A stretch of 20,000 nt of DNA from a virus: positions 7,985 to 27,984 of the IMG/VR virus record IMGVR_UViG_3300002242_000664, one strand, 5' to 3'. The position numbers were made by a program, and so were the translations under genes. Positions 7,570-14,858 of this stretch are shown piece after piece (within the stretch, counting starts at the first letter, position 1; each line of letters starts with the position of its first letter). Below the pieces are notes generated by a model. The model was not told the origin of the DNA, did not search any database, and saw only the letters and a list, made by a program, of their open reading frames with translations.

Positions 7570-7887
7570 ATGTCTGATTTGAAAAGTAAGTTCCTGGCCA
7601 TTCAGTCCGCCAAGATCGTGCCCGTGCAGGGTGCAGAAGGCTTCTTCGTTAAGGAGCTGACCGCTGGCGACCGCGACCGCTGGGAGAAGTCCATCGAGCA
7701 GCCGGACCCACGCTCACGAACGATCATCATCTCGTTGTGCGATGCGGAAGGCAGTCTCGTCTTCGGTAAGAACGACTCCAAGGAAGTGGGTCAAATCCCC
7801 GCGAGCCTCGCGGACGCAGTGCTGGAAGCCTTCAAAGTCGCCAATGGGGTGACTGAGGAAGAGGCGGACGCCATTGAGGGAAACTAG
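7570..7887 (+). CDS. Tail assembly chaperone, short form (gpG-like)
   Basis: A 105-residue product with ribosome binding site AGGAGAGGT seven bases before ATG. The sequence is compact: a basic N-terminal segment, FFVKELTAGDRDRWEKSIEQ (tail chaperones often have 'v-x-E-l-t-v-x-e-r-d-x-w' here), an 'IISLCDAEGSLVFGKND' strand pair, and a helix LADAVLEAFKVANGVTEEEAD. Chaperones of this type bind the tape-measure protein and recruit tail tube subunits. Its last codons carry a slippery heptamer, so it is also the N-terminal part of a longer product. The position between the major tail and tape-measure genes is where gpG/gpGT genes always lie in long-tailed phages. Confidence 0.8.
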   Translation: MSDLKSKFLAIQSAKIVPVQGAEGFFVKELTAGDRDRWEKSIEQPDPRSRTIIISLCDAEGSLVFGKNDSKEVGQIPASLADAVLEAFKVANGVTEEEADAIEGN

Positions 7888-8189
7888 CGTCGGACGCCGC
7901 TGAGCAACTTTGGTGCTTCATCGCCTACCGTGTACTGGGATGCACGGTGGGCGAGGCCAAAGCAAGGTTCACGATGTCCGAATTCTACAATTTTGCCGCC
8001 TACAAGAAGATTGCCCCGTGGGGTGACGATTGGGACCAGGCGTCAATTATCGCCAGCATGTGCTATAGAGGGAAGGGGAGGAAGAAACCGAAAGACTTCC
8101 GGCCTAATTATAAACGGAAGTCTCAGTCTGCTGAGGATATGTTTGCAGGCTTTGAGGCGTTTGCTAAACGACATAATAGAAACGCATAA
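7570..8189 (+). CDS. Tail assembly chaperone fusion by -1 frameshift (gpGT-like)
   Basis: Reading 7570-7884 and then slipping back one base gives about 206 residues, ending at TAA 8187-8189. The -1 frame is closed by TGA at 7875 and open from 7878, so the only window for slipping contains GGGAAAC. The extension begins LASDAAEQLWCFIAYRVLGC, continues with MSEFYNFAAYKKIAPWGDDW, and ends in a basic segment (RGKGRKKPKDFRPNYKRKSQ) and a helix. 'EFYNFAAYKKIAPWG' resembles the T part of other chaperone fusions, which often carry 'W-x-x-y-x-x-x-e-P-x-g'. A GTG at 7947 could start the second frame alone but has no good ribosome binding site and lies in a hairpin. In known gpG/gpGT pairs only a minority of ribosomes shift. 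Confidence 0.8.
7878..7884 (+). promoter_or_regulatory. Slippery heptamer for programmed -1 frameshift
   Basis: G GGA AAC, with zero-frame codons GAG-GGA-AAC followed at once by TAG. This is the X-XXY-YYZ pattern: after slipping, the two tRNAs re-pair with GGG and AAA. A small hairpin GCGT/ACGC (7887-7897) starts two bases after the heptamer, and a stronger one lies at 7922-7953. Confidence 0.85.
7922..7953 (+). promoter_or_regulatory. Strong RNA hairpin downstream of the frameshift site
   Basis: CGCCTACCGTG (7922-7932) pairs with CACGGTGGGCG (7943-7953): eleven pairs with one wobble and a ten-base loop. It is about 37 bases past the heptamer, farther than the usual 5-9 for a stimulator, and no T run follows, so it is not a terminator. 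It also buries a GTG at 7947. Confidence 0.6.
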
Positions 8190-8191
8190 AA

Positions 8192-11100
8192 ATGCCTAAA
8201 GCGAAAACAATCGGTCGGCTTGGCGTCGTGGTGGGACTTGATATATCCCAGCTCACCAAGGGCGTCAAGTCGGCTGGAATGCAGGTCAAGAGCTTTAACC
8301 GCACGATGGGCGGGATGGCTGCTGGTATCAGCGGTGCTGTCGCCGCAATGGCTGGCTTCAGGGTGCTTGGTAAGTCGGTCGCTACGGCTTCCAACCTTGA
8401 GCAGGCCCTCAGTCATGTCCGGGCACGTACACGAGCCTCAGCGGACACTATGGCCGAGCTGACGGCTGCTGCACGAGAGCTTGGGCGAACGACCCAGTTC
8501 ACCTCGACAGAGGCCGCGCAGGGCATGGAGCTGATCGCCCGTAACGGCTTCAAGGCGAAGGATGCAATTGTCGCCATTACGCGAGAGGCGTTGAACCTCG
8601 CGTCCGTGGACGGCCTTGAGGGCGGAATCTCCAAGTCGTCCGACATCCTCACGAAGCTGATGCGTCAGTACAACCTGAACTTCGACGAGGCTTCCCGGAT
8701 CGCCGATACGATGGCGATCTCGGCAGACAACGCCGCCACCAGCGTGGGCGAGCTGTTCCGCAACATGGAAATCTCAGGCGCCCAGGCTAGGGCGTTGGGA
8801 ATGGACCTGAAGACCGCCGCTGCGTGGCAGGCGGAAATCTCCGACCTTCGCGGCGAGCGTCGTGCTGGTACGTCACTGCGTGCTATGCTGGGTGCCATGT
8901 CTGCACCGACCGAGAAGGCCAAGGAGGCCATGAGGCAGCTCAAGACTGAGAGTGGCGAAGCCTTCTCGTTCCTGGACAAGGACGGCAACTTCAAGGACCT
9001 GCTGACCATCATCAAGGAATTCGAGTTCGCGTTCAAGGACATGAGCGAGGGGCAGATTCCTGAAATCCTCGCCGACATGTTCGAGCAAGAGGGCCTGAGT
9101 ACCCTGATGGCCGTTCTGAAGGCCGGAACCGATAAGGTTGAGTCCAACCTCGGGAAGGTCGCCAATGCGTGGCACAGTGCGAACTCGGAAGCTCAGGAGA
9201 TGGCTAGCATTCGTCTGGACAACGTGCTGGGCGGACTCACGAGGCTCAAATCGGCCACTGAGCATGTCATGGAGTCCTTCAGTCTGCCGATGCTGCCTTT
9301 CTTCAAGGAAGTCATCGACAGCGTTAAGGTGGGAATGCAGACGTTCTCGAAGTGGGCCGCCAAGGCTGGCGTGAGCGTGACGAACCTGATGCGTGAGACC
9401 CTCAACGGGAGCGGCAAGGCACTGCCTACGCTGATCCGCATGGGGGCGTCCCTGACCGCCATCGGGGCCTCAGCAATCGCCGCCGGTGCTGCCTTCAGGA
9501 TCATGGCATTTGGTGTCGGTATCGCCTCGACTGCCTTCCATGCCCTCAGGGGGGCCGCATACGCCTCTCTCACAGCCGCTACGGCTGTCGCAGGCGTGTC
9601 CATGATGGCAACCTTGGGAGTGAGCGTTTTGGCCACCACAGCGGCTCTCTGGGCGTTTCACGGGGTGCTGATTAAGATAAGCGTAGGCTTCGTGGCCATG
9701 ATCGCCAAGGGCGTCGGTGCCATGCTGGCCTGGGTGGCAACCGGGATCGCCACTCTGGCGGCACAGGGTGCGGCCCTTATGGCGAGACTTGCAGCCGCCA
9801 TTGCGGTCGAGTTCGCGGCAATCGTATCGACGGTCGGGGCAGGAATCGCGGGCGTGTTCGCTAACCTGGCAAATATGGTCGTGGGTCTGATTGGCGGTGT
9901 CGCAAGGTTGGCGGCCCTGATGGCTGAGGTGGTCTTCCAGGCTATCGCGTTCGTTGCAGAGCTTGTGGCAGCGTCTGCCGCCGAGGTCATGGGGGCGTTG
10001 GTTGCTGGGTTCCAGATGATCGCTACCGCCATTGCCAGCGTTGTCGGGACGATGCTGACGGGCCTGGCCTCCGCGATCCCGATCATGCTCGGAATCGCCG
10101 CTGCGGGCATTGGGGCGTTCCTGTTTATCGCCGCCGCTGCCGGTGCCCTGTTCCTCGCCACTGAGGACGGCGTGGCCGGACTGAAGCTCGGCTGGCAGTC
10201 CCTCAAGGAGAACGTAAGCAGTATCATCAGGTCGTGGCAGGGCGCCTTTAAGGCGATGTTCGACCTGGCCCTTCAGCTCGGCAAGAGCTTCTTCGCCGCC
10301 CTCGGCATCGACTTCGACGCAACCGCTGACGGAGTAGGGTCCACTTGGAAGAGCATGATGGCCAACCTGGGCGTCAGTGTCACCAAGCTCGGTATGTATG
10401 TCAGGGCAATTGCTAAGGACTGGCGAACCGTCTCTGACGTTGCCAATGCTGCTTGGGATTCAGTCTGGGCAAACTTCAAGGTAAAAGGGTTCCTGGCGAT
10501 GGGGCACATAGCTAACTGGCTCATCGAGAAGATAGGCGGGGCACTTGAGTGGGCAGCGGAAAAGCTGGCCAGCCTGGGGGAAATTATAGAGATAAACATA
10601 AGTCTTGCGGCTCTCGCAGTCAATCCCCTGATTGGCAACGAAGAGAGACAGGAGAAAATGGCCAGGCTGCACGAAAAGAAGGATGCCTTCTATAAGATGG
10701 ACCCGAACGACGGTGGACGCCTCGACATCATGGCCGACCTTGAGAAGGAAGCCAAGGCTGCCAATGAGAGGATCGGAAAAACAATGGAGAGCGTCCACTC
10801 TGACGTTGGAGTAATGGAGAAGGCCGAGGCTTCCAACATCTTCGACGACGCTAACGTTGAGGTCGGCGAGATTCACGCCGAGATGGACAAGGACTTCGCT
10901 CGCGAGTACGGAGACTCGGCCCCGTCGCCCGTGAGCCGGTTCCACGAACTCAAGAAGCAAGAGGCACGGGAGCTGGCACGAGAGAGTGCCATGAGCCGAG
11001 CAACGCAGTTCGACAGGCCCACCGCGACGGCAGAGAACGAGAGGTGGCTTAGCCCGTTTAAGCAGGATACGCCATTGGTCCCCGAGGATGTGTTCAAGGA

Positions 11101-11302
11101 AATGCCAAAGGGCACGGGACCGCTGGGTCTCCCAGAGGTCGAACTGGAGCCGGTCACCAGTGGTATCGAAGCACTAAATAATACTACGGACGCAGCGGCC
11201 AAGGAGCAGACAGCGGAACTCCGCGAGATGAACGGCTACCTGCGAGAAATGAACCGTGAATCGGGCCGAACAACATACCAGCCCATCGTGACGATGAGCT
11301 AA
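8192..11302 (+). CDS. Tail tape measure protein (TP901 family)
   Basis: A 1036-residue protein that sets tail length and crosses the host envelope during DNA entry. The TP901-type core lies at about residues 55-260: ASNLEQALSHVRARTRASAD, ARELGRTTQFTSTEAAQGME, the 'ASVDGLEGGISKSSDILTKL' stretch, IADTMAISADNAATSVGEL and LRAMLGAMSAPTEKAKEAM. Residues about 408-656 are an unusually long Ala/Gly-rich hydrophobic region with several possible membrane helices. The rest is helical, acidic and basic by turns, ending in QTAELREMNGYLREMNRESG, a short coiled-coil-like end. The gene starts three bases after the chaperone fusion stop and has no Shine-Dalgarno-like sequence upstream (ACGCATAAAA before ATG), which hints at coupling to translation of the frameshifted chaperone. 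Confidence 0.92.
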   Translation: MPKAKTIGRLGVVVGLDISQLTKGVKSAGMQVKSFNRTMGGMAAGISGAVAAMAGFRVLGKSVATASNLEQALSHVRARTRASADTMAELTAAARELGRTTQFTSTEAAQGMELIARNGFKAKDAIVAITREALNLASVDGLEGGISKSSDILTKLMRQYNLNFDEASRIADTMAISADNAATSVGELFRNMEISGAQARALGMDLKTAAAWQAEISDLRGERRAGTSLRAMLGAMSAPTEKAKEAMRQLKTESGEAFSFLDKDGNFKDLLTIIKEFEFAFKDMSEGQIPEILADMFEQEGLSTLMAVLKAGTDKVESNLGKVANAWHSANSEAQEMASIRLDNVLGGLTRLKSATEHVMESFSLPMLPFFKEVIDSVKVGMQTFSKWAAKAGVSVTNLMRETLNGSGKALPTLIRMGASLTAIGASAIAAGAAFRIMAFGVGIASTAFHALRGAAYASLTAATAVAGVSMMATLGVSVLATTAALWAFHGVLIKISVGFVAMIAKGVGAMLAWVATGIATLAAQGAALMARLAAAIAVEFAAIVSTVGAGIAGVFANLANMVVGLIGGVARLAALMAEVVFQAIAFVAELVAASAAEVMGALVAGFQMIATAIASVVGTMLTGLASAIPIMLGIAAAGIGAFLFIAAAAGALFLATEDGVAGLKLGWQSLKENVSSIIRSWQGAFKAMFDLALQLGKSFFAALGIDFDATADGVGSTWKSMMANLGVSVTKLGMYVRAIAKDWRTVSDVANAAWDSVWANFKVKGFLAMGHIANWLIEKIGGALEWAAEKLASLGEIIEINISLAALAVNPLIGNEERQEKMARLHEKKDAFYKMDPNDGGRLDIMADLEKEAKAANERIGKTMESVHSDVGVMEKAEASNIFDDANVEVGEIHAEMDKDFAREYGDSAPSPVSRFHELKKQEARELARESAMSRATQFDRPTATAENERWLSPFKQDTPLVPEDVFKEMPKGTGPLGLPEVELEPVTSGIEALNNTTDAAAKEQTAELREMNGYLREMNRESGRTTYQPIVTMS

Positions 11303-11313
11303 AGGAGATACTG

Positions 11314-12315
11314 ATGGCTGAGCTAAAAGGCATACTGGAAACGTCATCGGACCTCGACCGAGAGGGTAACCGTACCCATACGATCAAGTACCTCATCGAG
11401 GTAGACATTAACGCTGGTGAAGGCTCCTTCGAGGCGTCTAGCGTGGCGGGTCTCCCTGCTGCTGGGGAGCCGCACCCGTCAGACCTCCAGGCGATTGCCG
11501 ACAGCGTCAAGACGAGCCAGGTGTCCGATGATGGCCGCAGGTTCACCGCCGAGGTCACATACACCAACATCGTGAGCGATACGGGGCCGGACTCGCAGTC
11601 TTCAGGCTCCGGGTCAAGCCCGACCGACTCTGCCGTTTCCCTCGAAGGGTGGTCCACCGAATCCGTCACCGGCGTGCATGGCAGGGCATGGAAAGCTGAC
11701 ACGCAGTGGCATGACCTCAACCATTCCTTCAACCAGGCGTACGTCGCTGGGGATTTCAGTGCTACCGTTTACAAGGCCCAGGTTCAGAACGAGGCCAAGC
11801 GGCCCTACGAGGAAAGGCTTGAGTTTGACAGCATTGTTCCCGTTGTAACTTTCGTCAGGAACGAGTCTAGCTTCGGCTTCGACTTCATGTATGAAATTAA
11901 CAACTCCGTAAACGACAAGACATTCCTCGGGGCGAGGCCGGGAACCATCAGGGCGAGAGTTGAGGCTGACCATAAATGGAAGAACGGCGAAAACTACTAC
12001 GAGGTAACGTACAGGTTTACCTACAACCCTTACACCTGGTTTCAGCAGGTATTCGAGAAGTCTGAGCTTGTGTTCGACGAAACAAGGGACCTTCCGGCTG
12101 GGGGCACTAACGCAGGAAAGCACATGAAGCCGCACGAAGTGCCGACAAAGGTCCGTGGTGGCGGCAAGGAGATAGACGGGTTCGTCTTCATTGATGAATG
12201 GGGTTTCCAACTGGGATGGTCCGAGGCGGCGGCTGGCACTAATCCACCTGACCCTATCATCGCGGGCTGGACTAATCTCGATGCCTACGACTACAACACC
12301 CTGGGCCTCAACTAA
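11314..12315 (+). CDS. Hypothetical tail protein following the tape measure gene
   Basis: A 333-residue protein with ribosome binding site AAAGGAG eight bases before ATG. It is beta-rich, without signal peptide or membrane segment. The N-terminal part is MAELKGILETSSDLDREGNR; a Ser/Gly/Pro linker lies near residues 90-108 (DTGPDSQSSGSGSSPTDSAV). The middle has long strands such as LEFDSIVPVVTFVRNESSFG and YYEVTYRFTYNPYTWFQQVF, and the end is PDPIIAGWTNLDAYDYNTLG. In siphoviruses the gene after the tape measure usually encodes a distal tail or hub protein; this could be one, but I recognise no motif. Its stop overlaps the next ATG (TAATG). Confidence 0.6.
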   Translation: MAELKGILETSSDLDREGNRTHTIKYLIEVDINAGEGSFEASSVAGLPAAGEPHPSDLQAIADSVKTSQVSDDGRRFTAEVTYTNIVSDTGPDSQSSGSGSSPTDSAVSLEGWSTESVTGVHGRAWKADTQWHDLNHSFNQAYVAGDFSATVYKAQVQNEAKRPYEERLEFDSIVPVVTFVRNESSFGFDFMYEINNSVNDKTFLGARPGTIRARVEADHKWKNGENYYEVTYRFTYNPYTWFQQVFEKSELVFDETRDLPAGGTNAGKHMKPHEVPTKVRGGGKEIDGFVFIDEWGFQLGWSEAAAGTNPPDPIIAGWTNLDAYDYNTLGLN

Positions 12316-12590
12316 TGGGTAAGAGGCCCGGAAGGGTGAAGCCCCGAAAGTCCTACAAGAGGAAGAACTCGACGGACAGAGGCTATAACTACAAGTGGCA
12401 GAAGGTGAGCCGGAACTTCCGGCTTGCCCAGCCCGCCTGCAACGAGTGCGGAGTCGTCGAGAGCCTAAATAATATGGTAGTAGACCATATCGTTCCGCAC
12501 AGGGGAGATATGCAAATCTTCTGGAACCCGAACAACTGGCAGTCGCTGTGTAGGACATGCCATAATAAGAAAACCGCAAGGGGCGAGTGA
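12315..12590 (+). CDS. HNH endonuclease
   Basis: A 91-residue basic protein. The HNH motif is readable: Asp57-His58 in VVDHIVPHRGD, Asn73-Asn74 in NPNNWQSLC, and His83 in CRTCHNKKT. A structural zinc site is formed by Cys42 and Cys45 (CNECG) and Cys79 and Cys82. The lead-in 'RGYNYKWQKVSRNF' matches phage HNH nucleases of the gp74 type, which have 'R-G-Y-x-x-x-W-Q-k-x-R'. Those usually sit beside terminase and help cut or package DNA; here the gene lies inside the tail operon, overlapping both neighbours (TAATG before, TGATG after). It could be a packaging nuclease or a free-standing homing-type gene; all catalytic residues look intact. Confidence 0.85.
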   Translation: MGKRPGRVKPRKSYKRKNSTDRGYNYKWQKVSRNFRLAQPACNECGVVESLNNMVVDHIVPHRGDMQIFWNPNNWQSLCRTCHNKKTARGE

Positions 12591-13000
12591 TGCCAGAGAA
12601 GGGCTATCTTGTAAGTGAGGAGTTCGCCAGACGAACTACCAAGGCTGTCAAGAGGGTCGAGGATATGGCTCGCAATGCGGAGCGTATCGCAAGGTCCGCA
12701 AGTGACTCCACCAAGAACATCAGGTTCTGTAAGCTCAAGACTCCAGGGTTCTCGGTTGCAACTGACCCACTGACGGGTGCCACGACATGTGATGCAACAA
12801 TGCTTACGCCCGACTACTCGGTGGCCCACGTTGCAGGCGACCCGTTCCCGCTTGCGGAAGTTCCTGATCCCGAGGGCGAGATTACGCTGGTCAACAGGTC
12901 TGTCGACCTGACTGCTGGCGAAGGGACACTGGTTATTGCAATGTGGAATGGGCTTGAGTGGATGCCAATCTGGGTAGACTGCTCGTCCTACAGTTCATAA
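12590..13000 (+). CDS. Small hypothetical virion protein, helical stalk plus beta end
   Basis: ATG 12590 overlaps the HNH stop (TGATG); an in-frame GTG three bases earlier is an alternative start. The 136-residue product starts with a helix (SEEFARRTTKAVKRVEDMAR, then NAERIARSASDSTKNI) that looks able to trimerise. A beta-rich domain follows with EGEITLVNRSVDLTAGEGTL and ends MWNGLEWMPIWVDCSSYSS. A helical stalk with a small C-terminal beta domain is common in short phage fibre or tail-tip proteins. The family is not recognised; the function is inferred from shape and position between tail genes. Confidence 0.5.
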   Translation: MPEKGYLVSEEFARRTTKAVKRVEDMARNAERIARSASDSTKNIRFCKLKTPGFSVATDPLTGATTCDATMLTPDYSVAHVAGDPFPLAEVPDPEGEITLVNRSVDLTAGEGTLVIAMWNGLEWMPIWVDCSSYSS

Positions 13001-13012
13001 AGGAGACAAGCC

Positions 13013-13429
13013 ATGAGTCAGAAAGTTTACCCGCAAGGCTTGATTCGCATAGCTAACTGCTCTGTCGATTGGGCGTCAGACACCATTAAGGTTGCCCTCT
13101 ACGACGAGACTCAGGACCTGAGTGCGAACGTGGAGTTCATGTCTCAGGTGTCGGCAACCGAGTTCGCCGGTGCCGGATATGCACGGGCGACACTTATAAG
13201 CAAGAGCATAACGCTGGACGGCAACGTCGTTAAATTCGCAGGGGACGCCACGTTCTCCTCGGTGTCCGCTGGTGCCAACGATGTCCAGTTCGCTATATAC
13301 TACAAGGAGGTCACAGGCGATACTGACTCTCCTGTTATTTGCGTGGGTGGTTGGTCTACCCCGCAGGCCCCGGATGGGGGAGACCTCGAATTACACCCCG
13401 GTCGGGGAGTCATGGTTCTGAAAGGCTAA
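13013..13429 (+). CDS. Phage structural protein, single copy of a repeated beta domain
   Basis: A 138-residue protein with ribosome binding site AAAGGAG. It reads as one beta domain: SDTIKVALYDETQDLSANVE, then EFAGAGYARATLISKSITLD, VVKFAGDATFSSVSAGANDV and QFAIYYKEVTGDTDSPVICV. This is a layout I know from many unnamed phage tail-region proteins ('ikVALYts...y...GYtaGG.tL...v.fda.dv.Ws...atfRyavvYkd...spll'). The next gene carries two further diverged copies of the same layout. Likely a tail or decoration subunit; the exact role is unknown. Confidence 0.6.
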   Translation: MSQKVYPQGLIRIANCSVDWASDTIKVALYDETQDLSANVEFMSQVSATEFAGAGYARATLISKSITLDGNVVKFAGDATFSSVSAGANDVQFAIYYKEVTGDTDSPVICVGGWSTPQAPDGGDLELHPGRGVMVLKG

Positions 13430-13433
13430 TTTA

Positions 13434-14354
13434 ATGGCTCTTACAAACACTAAAATTAACCCCCAGTTCATGCTGCACGCAATGAACGGGGACATCGACC
13501 TCACTGCTGTTGGCTCTAAGATTTACTGCAAGCTCGTCACGACTTCCTCTACGGTTGATGCCGCTGACCCGCAATACATGAGCAACCTGACGACTGAGCT
13601 TCAGGAGTGTGCGACCACGGGTTACGCACAGCAGGAACTGGCGAGCATTGCCGTTGCAATTGACGAGGTGAACCGACGTGTCGAGCTGGACGCTGCCGAC
13701 ATTACCTTCGCATCGGTTGGCTCGGGTGCAACCATTGACGGCTTCGTCCTTGTCTACGATCCCGATGGCACTGACACCAGTACGGCGAATGTCCTCATTT
13801 CGACGCACAAGTTCGCGGCCAGCTTCTCAACTGACGGTGACGACATCGTCATCGCTGTGAACGCTGAGGGCCTCGTACACTTCAGTGCAGCGGTCGCCTT
13901 GGACTCAGCGTTCAACCTTGAGTTCCTCAGGGAAGCATTGGATGGCGGAAACTACACAACCGGAGGCGTAGAGGCCTGGTTCTGCAAGCTCATCATGACT
14001 AACAATACGTCGGAAGACCAGAACCCATCGCCGGAGTTCGAGACTGGAATCACGACACTCGACGAGATGGATGGCTCGGGTTACGTCACCAAGACTGTTA
14101 CCGTGACTCCCACCCTGAGTGGACAGGTTGTCAAGCTGGACTTCGCCGACCAGACCTGGACCGCACTGGGTGCTGGAACGCGAAACGTTGCCGGATTCGC
14201 CTTGTTCTACAACTCGGGTGGAACTGACACGGCAACCAGTAACCGACTGGTTATGACTAACCGTGCATCCAATGCTCGTGCGGCGACTGGTGCTGACTTC
14301 GACCTGAAGCTCAACGCGAGCGGAGCGGGCGACGGGCAAGCAATTGCCTCCTAA
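13434..14354 (+). CDS. Phage structural protein with two tandem copies of the same beta domain
   Basis: A 306-residue protein four bases after the preceding stop, with only AAAGG upstream as ribosome binding site. Two copies of one domain can be aligned by eye: residues about 24-150 (KIYCKLVTTSSTV, TTGYAQQELASIAVAID, ELDAADITFASVGSGATIDG, FVLVYDPDGTDTSTANVLIS) and about 176-306 (AWFCKLIMTNNTS, GSGYVTKTVTVTP, KLDFADQTWTALGAGTRNVA, GFALFYNSGGTDTATSNRLV). Both share C-K-L, G-Y, the D-x-T-[FW] strand, G-F-x-L-x-Y and G-T-D-T-x-T. The preceding gene has one copy of the same layout. Probable virion protein; there is no signal peptide or membrane segment. A strong terminator follows. Confidence 0.65.
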   Translation: MALTNTKINPQFMLHAMNGDIDLTAVGSKIYCKLVTTSSTVDAADPQYMSNLTTELQECATTGYAQQELASIAVAIDEVNRRVELDAADITFASVGSGATIDGFVLVYDPDGTDTSTANVLISTHKFAASFSTDGDDIVIAVNAEGLVHFSAAVALDSAFNLEFLREALDGGNYTTGGVEAWFCKLIMTNNTSEDQNPSPEFETGITTLDEMDGSGYVTKTVTVTPTLSGQVVKLDFADQTWTALGAGTRNVAGFALFYNSGGTDTATSNRLVMTNRASNARAATGADFDLKLNASGAGDGQAIAS

Positions 14355-14380
14355 GTACCCTTAGAGGTACTTCTTGATAT

Positions 14381-14410
14381 GGGACACCTCTCTGGGGTGT
14401 CCCTTTTTTT
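14381..14410 (+). terminator. Intrinsic terminator
   Basis: GGGACACC (14381-14388) pairs with GGTGTCCC (14396-14403) over eight perfect pairs with a seven-base loop, followed by seven T at 14404-14410. A smaller inverted repeat, GTACC/GGTAC (14355-14370), precedes it. The ribosome binding site of the next gene (TTGGAG) begins only a few bases after the T run, so no promoter fits between them. Confidence 0.92.
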
Positions 14411-14423
14411 GTTGGAGAAACCA

Positions 14424-14858
14424 ATGGAAGATATACTTAAGGCAGAGCTACTCGCTGGGCACCCGCTGACGGGCGACTACAGCGGCGATCCGGCCACTGC
14501 CTGCGAACAGATCAACGCGAAGAACATTACTAAGTACAACCCTATTAGCTCGGCCTCACTCATTGCGTGGGCGGCCACTGGTCCGCGAGTTTCTATCATG
14601 GATGCGGCAGATGACCTCAACAGCCCAGTGCGTGCGGCAGCAATCGCTGCACTCGACCTGATTGCTCACCCATCGGCCTATCTGGACCTCAACCTTGCTG
14701 GGCACGTCGCCCTGCTGGGTACCCTTGAGACCGCTGGCGTGCTAGACCCAGACGAGACCGCCGAGCTGTTCGAGATGTCCCACAAAGAGATAAGCAGAGC
14801 GGAGGAACTCGGCCTGAGCCGTGTCCGACCTGGAACCATTGAAAGGGCGATGCTGTGA
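14424..14858 (+). CDS. Conserved phage protein of unknown function (tail/fibre region)
   Basis: An in-frame ATG at 14379 lies inside the terminator region; ATG 14424 follows TTGGAGAAACC and gives a 144-residue product, MEDILKAELLAGHPLTGDYS. The start 'eL-x-a-G-H-P-x-T-G-x-Y-s' and the later 'AYLDLNLAGHVALLGTLETAGVL' and 'SRAEELGLSRVRPGTIERAML' match the layout of an unnamed family, all alpha-helical, that I know from tail-region genes of other phages ('...A-G-H-P-x-T-g-a-Y...ELGLg-x-V-x-x-G-x-v-x-x-A'). The function is not known. It overlaps the next gene by GTGA, so translation is coupled. Confidence 0.6.
   Translation: MEDILKAELLAGHPLTGDYSGDPATACEQINAKNITKYNPISSASLIAWAATGPRVSIMDAADDLNSPVRAAAIAALDLIAHPSAYLDLNLAGHVALLGTLETAGVLDPDETAELFEMSHKEISRAEELGLSRVRPGTIERAML

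Noticed and set aside
7947-8189. Independent gene starting at GTG 7947
   Set aside because: There is no good ribosome binding site, the start lies in a stable hairpin, and the frame is open back to 7878 where a slippery heptamer sits. It is better read as the second half of the frameshifted chaperone.
9658-10227. Antisense frame of 189 codons opposite the tape measure
   Set aside because: It is opposite an Ala/Gly-rich GC-biased stretch that rarely yields antisense stops; the product is almost all Ala, Ile, Pro and Thr.
11614-12579. Long antisense open frame of 321 codons opposite the post-tape-measure and HNH genes
   Set aside because: The + strand frames here have clear family features (HNH) and good start signals; the antisense product is Ser/Arg/Pro-rich and low-complexity, as expected for a shadow frame.
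14379-14423. ATG 14379 as start of the conserved protein
   Set aside because: It lies in the terminator hairpin region; TTGGAG before ATG 14424 is a better initiation site.
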